Source: Streptomyces aurantiogriseus
GTDB lineage: Bacteria > Actinomycetota > Actinomycetes > Streptomycetales > Streptomycetaceae
Length of the DNA: 64,000 nt
Direction of reading: 5' to 3'
Assembly: GCF_014649375.1 (NCBI RefSeq)
Contig: NZ_BMSX01000013.1
Coordinates: 237,831 to 301,830, forward strand
Under the pieces are notes generated by a model. It saw nothing but the letters and a program-made list of their open reading frames with translations. It had not been told where the DNA came from and ran no database searches. Position 1 is the stretch's first letter, and each line of letters begins with the position of its first letter. The translations under genes and the position numbers were made by a program. Of the stretch, positions 32,492 through 40,049 are shown piece after piece.

Positions 32492-35400
32492 ATGACGGCG
32501 GCACCGGGGCGTAGGAGCAGTACCTTCACACGGCTGCTGCGGCACGGTTTCATCGACCCGTCCGCCGCGGAGCGGCTGCTCGAGAGTGCCGAGCTCTCGC
32601 CCGTGCGCAATGATCCCGTTCTGCTCGAGGCCCTGGGGCGGACCCCGGACCCCGACCTCGCCCTGCACGGGCTGGTGCGGCTGCTGGAGGCGCAGCCGGG
32701 GGCCACCGCGCGGCGGGGGCTGCTCGACATGGTCATAGCCGCCAAGCCGTTGCGGGACCGGTTGCTGGGCGTGCTGGGGGCGTCCGCCGCGCTCGCCGAT
32801 CATCTGGCCCGGCACCCGCGGGACTGGGAGGCGCTCGTCACCTACGAGCCGCGTGACCTGCATCCCGGGGTGGAGGAGTTCGAACGGGGGCTCGCCGAGG
32901 CGAGTGATCCGGTGTCCTTGCGGATCGCCTATCGGCGGTGTCTGCTGGCCATCGCCGCTCGGGATGTCTGCGGGACCACGGACGTGGCCGAGACCGCCGC
33001 CGAGCTGGCCGACCTGGCCACCGCCACGTTGCGGGCCGCGCTCGGTCTCGCGTGTGCCGCGGCGCCGGACGATGCCGCGTTGTGCCGGCTCGCCGTCATC
33101 GCGATGGGCAAGTGCGGCGGGCACGAGCTGAACTACGTGTCCGACGTCGATGTCATCTTCGTGGGCGAGGCCGTCGACGGGGCCGATGAGGGCAAGGCCC
33201 TGCGAGCCGCCACCAAGCTCGCCTCGCACATGATGCGGATCTGCTCGGAGACCACCGTCGAGGGGTCCATCTGGCCCGTCGACGCCAACCTGCGGCCCGA
33301 GGGGCGCAACGGGCCGCTGGTACGGACACTCAGCAGTCATGTCGCCTACTACCAGCGGTGGGCCAAGACCTGGGAGTTCCAGGCACTGCTCAAGGCCCGG
33401 CCCGTCGCCGGGGACCTCGCGCTGGGCGAGGAGTACGTCGCCGCCGTCGAACCACTCGTGTGGCAGGCCGCCGAGCGGGAGAACTTCGTCGCCGACGTGC
33501 AGAAGATGCGGCGGAGGGTCGTCGAGAACATTCCCGTCGCCGAGGTCGAGCGGGAGCTGAAGCTCGGGCCGGGGGGACTGCGGGACGTCGAGTTCGCCGT
33601 GCAGTTGCTGCAGTTGGTGCACGGCCGGGCCGATGCGTCGCTGAGGAGCGGTACGACGCTCGATGCGTTGCAGGCGCTGGCCGCGGGCGGGTACGTCGGG
33701 CGCGCCGACGCCGTGCAGCTCGATGAGGCGTATCGGTTCCTGCGGTCCATGGAGCACCGGATCCAGCTGTACCGGCTGCGGCGGACCCATCTCGTTCCGG
33801 AGGGGGAGGCCGACCAGCGGCGGCTCGGGCGGTCGTTGGGGTTGCGTACCGATCCCGTGGGCGAGCTGAACCGGGAGTGGAAGCGGCATGCCGCCGTGGT
33901 GCGGCGGTTGCACGAGAAGCTGTTCTACCGGCCGTTGCTGGACGCGGTGGCGCAACTGCCCTCCGGTGAGGCGCGGTTGAGCAGTGAGGCGGCTCGGGAG
34001 CGGTTGGTGGCGCTCGGGTACGCCGATCCCGCGGCGGCGTTGCGGCATCTGGAGGCACTGGCCTCCGGGGTGACGCGTAAGGCGGCGATTCAGCGCACCC
34101 TGTTGCCCGTGCTGCTGGGGTGGTTCGCCGATTCCGCGGATCCCGACGCAGGTCTGCTCAACTTCCGCAAGGTGTCGGACGCGTTGGGGAGGACGCCCTG
34201 GTACCTGCGGTTGCTGCGGGACGAGGGCGCCGCCGCGGAGAACCTGGCCCGGGTGCTGTCCGCCGGGCGGCTCGCGCCGGACCTGCTGATGCGGGCGCCC
34301 GAGGCGGTCGCGTTGCTGGGGGACGGGGACGGCGGCGTGGGTGGGCTGGAGCCGCGGGGGCGGGCCCATCTGGAACAGGAGATCCTCGCGGCGGTCGGGC
34401 GGGCGGAGGGCGCCGCCCAGGCGGTCACCGCTGCGCGGGGGGTGCGGCGCAGGGAGCTGTTCCGTACGGCTGCCGCGGACATCGTCGGGTCGTACGGGAC
34501 GGAGGCCCAGCCCGCCGAGGCCGACCAGGGTGCGCTGGTGGATCTGGTCGGCGGGGCGGTGTCGGACCTGACGGCCGCGACGCTGGCCGGCACCTTGCGG
34601 GCCGTGGTGCGGGAAGGGTGGGGAGACACTCTGCCCACCCGGTTCGCGATCATCGGCATGGGGCGGTTCGGGGGGCACGAGCTGGGCTACGGGTCCGATG
34701 CGGATGTGCTGTTCGTGCATGAGCCGTGGGAGGGTGCCGACGAACAGGAGGCCGCTCGGGCGGCCAACGCCGTGGTGGCCGAGGTGCGGCGGCTGTTGCA
34801 GATTCCCAGTGCCGATCCGCCGTTGTTGATCGACGCGGACCTGCGGCCCGAGGGGAAGTCCGGGCCGCTGGTGCGCACCCTGAAGTCCTACGAGGCCTAC
34901 TACCGGCGGTGGTCGCTGGTGTGGGAGTCACAGGCGTTGTTGCGGGCCGAACCCGTCGCGGGCGACGAGGACCTGGGGCGGCGGTTCGTCGAGCTGATCG
35001 ATCCCCTGCGGTATCCGAAGGCGGGGCTGGGTGCCGATGCCGTGCGGGAGATCCGGCGGCTGAAGGCGCGGATGGAGTCGGAGCGGTTGCCTCGCGGGTC
35101 GGATCCCAAGCTGCACACCAAGCTGGGGCCCGGAGGACTGTCCGACGTCGAGTGGACTGCGCAGTTGCTGCAGATGCGGCACGGGGCCGAGGTGGCGGGG
35201 CTGCGGACCACCCGTACCCGGGCCGCGCTCGCTGCCGCGCGGGCCGCCGGGCTGCTGGCGCAGGAGGACGCGGCGACCCTTGACGAGGCCTGGGTGCTGG
35301 CCACTCGGGTGCGTAATGCGGTGATGCTCGTGCGGGGGCGGGCCGGGGACACCTTCCCTTCGGACGCGCGCGAGCTGGCTGCCGTGGGGCGGTACCTGGG

Positions 35401-35497
35401 ATACGGACCCGGGCAGGTGGGGGCCATGCTGGACGACTATCGGCGTACTGCTCGGCGGGCCCGGGGGGTTGTGGAAGCCCTGTTCTACGGCGGCTAG
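32492..35497 (+). CDS. glnE: Bifunctional glutamine synthetase adenylyltransferase/adenylyl-removing enzyme
   Basis: A 1001-residue protein with the duplicated nucleotidyltransferase layout of GlnE. The first catalytic motif is GKCGGHELNYVSDVDV (near 210) and the second is GRFGGHELGYGSDADV (near 728). Each domain is followed by a GlnD-uridylyl-type helical region (LGPGGLRDVEFAVQLLQL; LGPGGLSDVEWTAQLLQM). It adds or removes AMP on glutamine synthetase I to set nitrogen assimilation. ATG at 32492 has GGAGG upstream. It shares a four-base CTAG overlap with the convergent DMT exporter gene. Its codon and base use are more GTG/CGG-rich than its neighbours but not foreign-looking. Confidence 0.95.
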   Translation: MTAAPGRRSSTFTRLLRHGFIDPSAAERLLESAELSPVRNDPVLLEALGRTPDPDLALHGLVRLLEAQPGATARRGLLDMVIAAKPLRDRLLGVLGASAALADHLARHPRDWEALVTYEPRDLHPGVEEFERGLAEASDPVSLRIAYRRCLLAIAARDVCGTTDVAETAAELADLATATLRAALGLACAAAPDDAALCRLAVIAMGKCGGHELNYVSDVDVIFVGEAVDGADEGKALRAATKLASHMMRICSETTVEGSIWPVDANLRPEGRNGPLVRTLSSHVAYYQRWAKTWEFQALLKARPVAGDLALGEEYVAAVEPLVWQAAERENFVADVQKMRRRVVENIPVAEVERELKLGPGGLRDVEFAVQLLQLVHGRADASLRSGTTLDALQALAAGGYVGRADAVQLDEAYRFLRSMEHRIQLYRLRRTHLVPEGEADQRRLGRSLGLRTDPVGELNREWKRHAAVVRRLHEKLFYRPLLDAVAQLPSGEARLSSEAARERLVALGYADPAAALRHLEALASGVTRKAAIQRTLLPVLLGWFADSADPDAGLLNFRKVSDALGRTPWYLRLLRDEGAAAENLARVLSAGRLAPDLLMRAPEAVALLGDGDGGVGGLEPRGRAHLEQEILAAVGRAEGAAQAVTAARGVRRRELFRTAAADIVGSYGTEAQPAEADQGALVDLVGGAVSDLTAATLAGTLRAVVREGWGDTLPTRFAIIGMGRFGGHELGYGSDADVLFVHEPWEGADEQEAARAANAVVAEVRRLLQIPSADPPLLIDADLRPEGKSGPLVRTLKSYEAYYRRWSLVWESQALLRAEPVAGDEDLGRRFVELIDPLRYPKAGLGADAVREIRRLKARMESERLPRGSDPKLHTKLGPGGLSDVEWTAQLLQMRHGAEVAGLRTTRTRAALAAARAAGLLAQEDAATLDEAWVLATRVRNAVMLVRGRAGDTFPSDARELAAVGRYLGYGPGQVGAMLDDYRRTARRARGVVEALFYGG

Positions 35498-36438
35498 GCA
35501 CGGGCGCGCGGCGTGACCCGGTGGGGCGCGTCGGGTGGAGTGCGGTGGCGGCCCGCTCCCGCCGTCCCGCGGGCGCGGACCGTCCTTCCACGGGTCATTC
35601 CCACGCCCACGAGGATCACCGCCATGCCCGTGAGGGTGCGGGCGTCGACCTTCTCGTCGAGGAGCAGTGCGCCCAAGGTCACCGATACGACCGGGAGCAG
35701 ATAGCCGACCGTTGCTGCCGTTGTCGGGCCCTCGTCCGCGATCAGGCGGTAGTTGAGGTAGAAGGTCACGCCCGTGCCCAGGATGCCCAGCGCCGTGACG
35801 GCCAGGAGCCCGGTGGTGTCGGGGGTCAGGGGGCCGGCTGTCGGGAGGGCGAGGGTCGTCCACGCTGTCGCCACGAGGAGCTGGGCTGCCGACGTGGCCA
35901 GTGGGGCGTCCTGGGCGGTGAGGTAGCGGGCCATGTAGGCGAAGGCCACCGCGTAGCTGGCCGCTGCGGCCAGGAGGGCCAGGGCGCCCCAGGTCAGCAG
36001 CCCCGCTTCGTGCCAGGGGGCGAAGATCAGCAGCGTGCCGGCGAAGCCCAGGAGCAGGCCGGTCAGGCGGCTCGGGCGCAGGTTCCTCTCCGTGCCCAGG
36101 AGGATGCCTGTGAGGAGGGACCAGAGCGGGGTGGTGGCGTTCAGGACGCCTGCTGTGCCCGAGTCGACCGTTTGCTCGCCCACGCTGAACAGGGCGAAGG
36201 GGAGTGCGTTGCAGAAGAGGGCGGCGACGGCGAGGTGGGCCCAGGTGGTGCGGTTGCGGGGGAGGCGTTGGCCCGCCCGGCGGGCCAGGAGGAGCAGGAC
36301 CGCTGTGCCCAGGGCACACCGGGTGATGGTGATCTGGGTGGGCGTGAGGCCGTGGGTGAGGGCCAGCTTGATCCAGAGGAAACCCGAGCCCCAGAGGAGG
36401 GCCAGAACCGCCATGCGGAGGGTGGAGGAGAGGGGCAT
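35494..36438 (-). CDS. EamA/DMT-superfamily exporter
   Basis: A 314-residue protein with ten predicted membrane helices in two EamA repeats (AVLALLWGSGFLWIKLALTH and the later ALGILGTGVTFYLNYRLIAD). Family members export amino acids, nucleobases or other metabolites. A basic, Pro-rich cytoplasmic tail ends the protein. ATG at 36438 gives the standard N-terminus, but GGAGG lies only one base before it. ATG at 36489 would place the operator-like palindrome inside the gene. Its stop shares CTAG with the glnE stop. The divergent LysR gene is its probable regulator. Confidence 0.87.
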   Translation of the reverse strand: MPLSSTLRMAVLALLWGSGFLWIKLALTHGLTPTQITITRCALGTAVLLLLARRAGQRLPRNRTTWAHLAVAALFCNALPFALFSVGEQTVDSGTAGVLNATTPLWSLLTGILLGTERNLRPSRLTGLLLGFAGTLLIFAPWHEAGLLTWGALALLAAAASYAVAFAYMARYLTAQDAPLATSAAQLLVATAWTTLALPTAGPLTPDTTGLLAVTALGILGTGVTFYLNYRLIADEGPTTAATVGYLLPVVSVTLGALLLDEKVDARTLTGMAVILVGVGMTRGRTVRARGTAGAGRHRTPPDAPHRVTPRARA

Positions 36439-36455
36439 GCCTCCACGGTGGTGTT

Positions 36456-36474
36456 CTTGTCCTGTGAGGACAAG
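36456..36474. promoter_or_regulatory. Palindrome between divergent DMT exporter and LysR genes
   Basis: Perfect 8-bp arms CTTGTCCT (36456-36463) and AGGACAAG (36467-36474) flank GTG. It lies 18 bp before the exporter start and 36 bp before the LysR start, the normal place for a LysR-type binding site controlling both. Confidence 0.72.
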
Positions 36475-36509
36475 TGAAATGTTCTGCATCGACAATTAAG
36501 CTGAGCTGC

Positions 36510-37391
36510 ATGCTTGATGTGCGTCGAATGCAGGTTCTGCGGGCTGTGGTGGGGAGCGGGTCGGTCACCGCTGCCGCGGCCCGCCTGGGGTACACACCGT
36601 CCGCTGTCAGCCAGTCGGTTGCCGCCCTGGAGAAGGAGACCGGGGTCGAACTGCTGGAGCGGGTGGGGCGGGGCGTGCGGCCCACGGCTGCCGGGTTGCT
36701 GCTCACCCAGTACGCCGATGCCATCGGACGGCAGGTCGCCGAGGCGGAGGCCGCTCTGGCGGATCTGGTAGCGGGGCGTACCGGGCGGCTGGGTGTGCGG
36801 TACTTCGCCACGGCGGGGGCCGGGCTCGTCGCACCCGCTGTGGCGCGGGTGCGGGCGGAGCATCCGGGGGTGCAGGTCGAGCTGAAGCTCGCCGAGCCCG
36901 GGGAGGCACTGGCGGACGTGCGGGAGGGGCGGGCCGATCTCGCCCTGCTGGTGCGGGCGGGGGAGGGGGAGGGCGTACGGCTGGTGCCGTTGCTGGACGA
37001 TCCGTATCTCGCCGTGCTGCCTCGGGGGCATCGGCTTGCCTCGCGGCGGAGTGTGCGGCTGGGGGAGCTGGCCGACGAGGCGTGGGTCGGGAGCGAGTGG
37101 CCCGGGCCCTGTCTCGACGCCCAGCTGGACGCCTGTGCCGTCGCCGGGTTTCGGCCGCGGTTCGTCGTCGAGAGCGAGGACTACGTGACCGCTCAGGGGT
37201 TCGTCGCCGCCGGGCTGGGCGTGGCTCTCGTTCCGCGGCTGGGCCTGGGGAGCCGGCATCCCGGCGTGGTCGTGCGGGAAGTCCGGGATCCTGTGCCGGT
37301 GCGCACCATTCAGGCCGGTGTGCGGGAGAGCGCGCCCGCGCAGCCCGCGGTGGAGTTCTTCATCGAGGCGCTGCGGGGAGCCGCCGAGTGA
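36510..37391 (+). CDS. LysR-family transcriptional regulator
   Basis: A 293-residue LTTR. The N-terminal winged helix shows MQVLRAVVGSGSVTAAAARL and TPSAVSQSVAALEKETGVEL, the family consensus. A linker helix and a two-lobed substrate-binding domain follow (about residues 90-290), with a typical hinge and a late QGFVAAGLGVALVP. ATG at 36510 has a weak AAGCTGAG site. It is transcribed divergently from the DMT exporter with a shared palindrome, so it likely controls that exporter in response to the exported compound. The effector is not known. Confidence 0.92.
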   Translation: MLDVRRMQVLRAVVGSGSVTAAAARLGYTPSAVSQSVAALEKETGVELLERVGRGVRPTAAGLLLTQYADAIGRQVAEAEAALADLVAGRTGRLGVRYFATAGAGLVAPAVARVRAEHPGVQVELKLAEPGEALADVREGRADLALLVRAGEGEGVRLVPLLDDPYLAVLPRGHRLASRRSVRLGELADEAWVGSEWPGPCLDAQLDACAVAGFRPRFVVESEDYVTAQGFVAAGLGVALVPRLGLGSRHPGVVVREVRDPVPVRTIQAGVRESAPAQPAVEFFIEALRGAAE

Positions 37392-37445
37392 GGCCTTCGC
37401 CCCCGCTCACCTGCGCTCATGAGGCGCCGTCGCTTTCCTGCGACC

Positions 37446-37638
37446 CCTAGGGCCTGTCCGGCGGATCATGCCGCAGACGCGGGGCTTGGCACGCCCGTCT
37501 GCGGCGTTGTCGTCGGTTGCCGACGCTCCGCGTCGACGCCCTCCTCCGCCTTGCAGCTGGACGCACCAAGCCCCGCTCACCTGTGTTGATGAGTCATCGC
37601 CGGTTTCCTGCGACCTGATCCGCCGGACAGGCCCTAGG
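37446..37638. mobile_element. MITE-like element with 23-bp terminal inverted repeats
   Basis: Perfect 23-bp terminal inverted repeats (37446-37468 and 37616-37638) begin CCTAGGGCCTGTCCGGCGG. The ends carry CTAG, consistent with a TA or CTAG target duplication. Inside are further paired arms: GCCGCAGACG (37470-37479) with CGTCTGCGGC (37496-37505), and GCGGGGCTTGG (37479-37489) with its complement near 37566-37576. No transposase is encoded. A 45-bp imperfect direct repeat (37401-37445 and 37571-37615) abuts each terminal repeat from the left. It could fold into one large nested hairpin. Confidence 0.75.
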
Positions 37639-38491
37639 CGTTCGTCGGCAGAAGGGCGGCCGGTGCTCGGGCCGGTACCAGCTTCGGCAGGGCGTACGGC
37701 AGGGCTCCGTACCAGACTCGTGCCACCGTGAACCCGAAGGTGAGGCAGAGGATGCCGCCCACCGCGTCCAGCCAGAAGTGGTTGGCCGTGGCGACGATGA
37801 CCACCAGCGTGGCCGCCGGGTAGAGGAGACCCAGGATCCGGACCCAGGGAACGGTCGCCAGGGCGAAGATCGTCAGACCGCACCAGAGGGACCAGCCGAT
37901 GTGCATGGACGGCATCGCGGCGTACTGGTTCGACATGTTCTTCAGGTCGCCGGAGGCCATCGAACCCCAGGTCTGGTGGACCAGGACCGTGTCGACGAAG
38001 GCGCCGCCGTTCATGAGCCGTGGGGGAGCGAGGGGATACAGGTAGTAACCGACCAGAGCCACACCGGTGGTGGCGAAGAGGACCATGCGGGTCGCCGCGT
38101 AGCGGCCGGGGTGGCTTCGGTAGAGCCACACCAGGACGCCCAGGGTGACGACGAAGTGCAGGGTCGCGTAGTAGTAGTTCATGCCGATGATGAGCCAAGT
38201 CACCGAGTTCACGGCGTGGTTGACCGACTCCTCCACGGCGATGCCCAGGTGGTGTTCGGCCTTCCAGATCCAGTCGGCGTTGCGCAGCGCCTCGGCCTTC
38301 TGCTCCGGGACCGCGTTGCGGACCAGCGAGTACGTCCAGTAACTCACCGCGATCAGCAGGACCTCGAACCACAGGCGGGGGCGGCGGGGCGTGCGCAGGC
38401 GTTGCAGAGGTCCCGGACGCGCTTCGGCCGTGACGGGGTGTGGAACGGCCTCTTCCCGGCCTTCCAGTGACGTCACGGTCGCTTCACCCAT
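37634..38491 (-). CDS. PAP2-superfamily membrane phosphatase/phosphotransferase
   Basis: A 285-residue protein with about six membrane helices. The PAP2 motifs are KNMSNQYAAMPSMHIGWSLW (the PSMH catalytic histidine) and the late ATANHFWLDAVGG with the second histidine and Asp. Arginine in LAPPRLM is part of motif 1 in the inositol phosphoceramide/PAP2_3-like branch. These enzymes remove or transfer lipid phosphate groups on the outer face of the membrane. ATG at 38491 is used (MGEATVTSLEG); GTG at 38497 is the alternative. The TAG stop lies inside the terminal repeat of the MITE-like element, so the last codons may have been replaced by insertion. Confidence 0.88.
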   Translation of the reverse strand: MGEATVTSLEGREEAVPHPVTAEARPGPLQRLRTPRRPRLWFEVLLIAVSYWTYSLVRNAVPEQKAEALRNADWIWKAEHHLGIAVEESVNHAVNSVTWLIIGMNYYYATLHFVVTLGVLVWLYRSHPGRYAATRMVLFATTGVALVGYYLYPLAPPRLMNGGAFVDTVLVHQTWGSMASGDLKNMSNQYAAMPSMHIGWSLWCGLTIFALATVPWVRILGLLYPAATLVVIVATANHFWLDAVGGILCLTFGFTVARVWYGALPYALPKLVPARAPAALLPTNA

Positions 38492-38622
38492 GGACACAGA
38501 GTTTGCCAGAAAAGCCTTCTCACCCGATCATCCCGGGGGCCGGTCCGAGCCGCATGTTCTCCTACCGGGAGACCCCCTTCGGGTACTCCTGGAGAACTGC
38601 CCGAAACCGACGATTCTCCGCC

Positions 38623-39657
38623 CTACGGACGATTACGGTCTCCCGGGGCCGAGGCCGTGGAGCCGCGGACCACCAGTTCCGGCATGAACACGAACTCGCT
38701 GTGGGGGGCCGGTGTGCCGCCGATCTCCTCCAGGAGCGTGCGGACCGCCGCCTGGCCCATCGCCGGGACCGGCTTGCGGATGGTGGTCAGCGGCGGGTCG
38801 GTGAAGGCGATCAGGGGCGAGTCGTCGAAGCCGACCACCGAGATGTCCCGGGGGACCGCCAGGCCGCGCTGCCGAGCCGCCCGTATCGCGCCCAGGGCCA
38901 TCATGTCGCTGGCGCAGACCACCGCCGTGCAGTCGCGGTCGATGAGGGCGGTGGCGGCTGCCTGGCCGCCCTCCAGCGTGTACAGGGAGTGCTGGACCAG
39001 GTCCGACTCGATGGTTTCCGGGCTCAGCCGCAGCTGGTCCTGCATCGCGCGGACGAAGCCCTCGATCTTGCGCTGCACCGGGACGAAGCGCTTCGGGCCG
39101 AGAGCCAGGCCTATGCGGGTGTGGCCCAGCGAGACGAGGTGAGTGACGGCCAGGGTCATCGCAGCCCGGTCGTCGGGGGAGATGAAGGGGGCCTGGACCT
39201 TCGGGGAGAAGCCGTCGACGAGGACGAAGGGAACGCCCTGGGCCCGCAGCTGCTCGTAGCGCTGCATGTCGGCCGTGGTGTCCGCGTGCAGTCCGGAGAC
39301 GTAGATGATGCCGGCGACCCCGCGGTCGACCAGCATCTCGGTCAGCTCGTCCTCCGTGGAGCCGCCCGGGGTCTGGGTGGCGAGGACCGGGGTGTAGCCC
39401 TGGCGGGTCAGCGCCTGGCCGATGACCTGGGCCAGGGCCGGGAATATCGGGTTCTCCAGCTCGGGCGTGATGAGACCGACCAGACCCGCGCTGCGCTGGC
39501 GCAGTCGGACCGGGCGCTCGTAGCCCAGGACGTCCAGAGCGGCGAGCACGGACTCGCGGGTGGTGGCGGCGACGCCCGGCTTCCCGTTGAGGACGCGGCT
39601 GACGGTCGCTTCGCTCACCCCCGCCTGCGCAGCAATGTCGGCAAGCCGTGTGGTCAC
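38623..39657 (-). CDS. malR: LacI-family maltose regulon repressor MalR
   Basis: A 344-residue LacI/GalR repressor. The helix-turn-helix TRLADIAAQAGVSEATVSRV opens the protein, followed by the hinge and a periplasmic-binding-like effector domain with SDMMALGAIRAA near residue 270. It matches Streptomyces MalR, which represses malEFG and starch-enzyme genes until maltodextrin is present. GTG at 39657 gives the family length. ATG at 39750 has a strong GAGGGAG site and would add 31 residues, so the true start is open. It is divergent from malE, with CTTGCA repeats between. Confidence 0.93.
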   Translation of the reverse strand: MTTRLADIAAQAGVSEATVSRVLNGKPGVAATTRESVLAALDVLGYERPVRLRQRSAGLVGLITPELENPIFPALAQVIGQALTRQGYTPVLATQTPGGSTEDELTEMLVDRGVAGIIYVSGLHADTTADMQRYEQLRAQGVPFVLVDGFSPKVQAPFISPDDRAAMTLAVTHLVSLGHTRIGLALGPKRFVPVQRKIEGFVRAMQDQLRLSPETIESDLVQHSLYTLEGGQAAATALIDRDCTAVVCASDMMALGAIRAARQRGLAVPRDISVVGFDDSPLIAFTDPPLTTIRKPVPAMGQAAVRTLLEEIGGTPAPHSEFVFMPELVVRGSTASAPGDRNRP

Positions 39658-39773
39658 AGGAGTGGACTGTACCGGCCAGGTGTCACCTTGCACACCAATC
39701 GGACGTCGTGGGCGACCGATCGAACGGCCCGGCCGGGGCTGCTGCGTCATCGCGCTCCCTCGTGAAAGTGATG

Positions 39774-39796
39774 GCAAGAGCTTGCAGAGTCTTGCA
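39774..39796. promoter_or_regulatory. Probable MalR site near malR
   Basis: A 12-bp perfect palindrome GCAAGAGCTTGC (39774-39785) is followed by a second CTTGCA at 39791-39796. It lies upstream of the malR start, so it probably mediates self-repression. CTTGCA recurs at the malE and amylase promoters. Confidence 0.62.
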
Positions 39797-39892
39797 CAAC
39801 AGCCACGTGCCCCGCTGTGGAGCCTCTCAACCGGCTCAAGAACGGTCTCGTGGCGGTTGTCATCAGGTCACGCCCGGATAACTTCGGAGAGG

Positions 39893-39944
39893 CCTTGCAC
39901 TTTTTTTCTGCAAGGTCTTTCGTAACGCTTGCATCGCTGTTACG
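39893..39944. promoter_or_regulatory. Probable MalR sites and promoter of malEFG
   Basis: Arms CCTTGCA (39893-39899) and TGCAAGG (39909-39915) are perfect and separated by 9 bp including a run of seven T. A second inverted repeat CGTAAC (39921-39926) / GTTACG (39939-39944) encloses another CTTGCA at 39928-39933. Two sites would match the bidirectional malR-malE control region. The rest of 39658-40049 has no supported gene. Confidence 0.65.
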
Positions 39945-40049
39945 TTCACGTCGCCCGGCGGCCGCAACGGCGCAGTCGGCAAGTCGACAGGGACGGCGGA
40001 CGGGACCGCTCCCTGTAGCTACACGGGCTTTCACCCTCAAGGAGAACTC

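Noticed and set aside
37468..37731. 87-codon frame inside the MITE-like element
   Set aside because: It crosses the element and enters the PAP2 gene antisense; no ribosome site and no family likeness.
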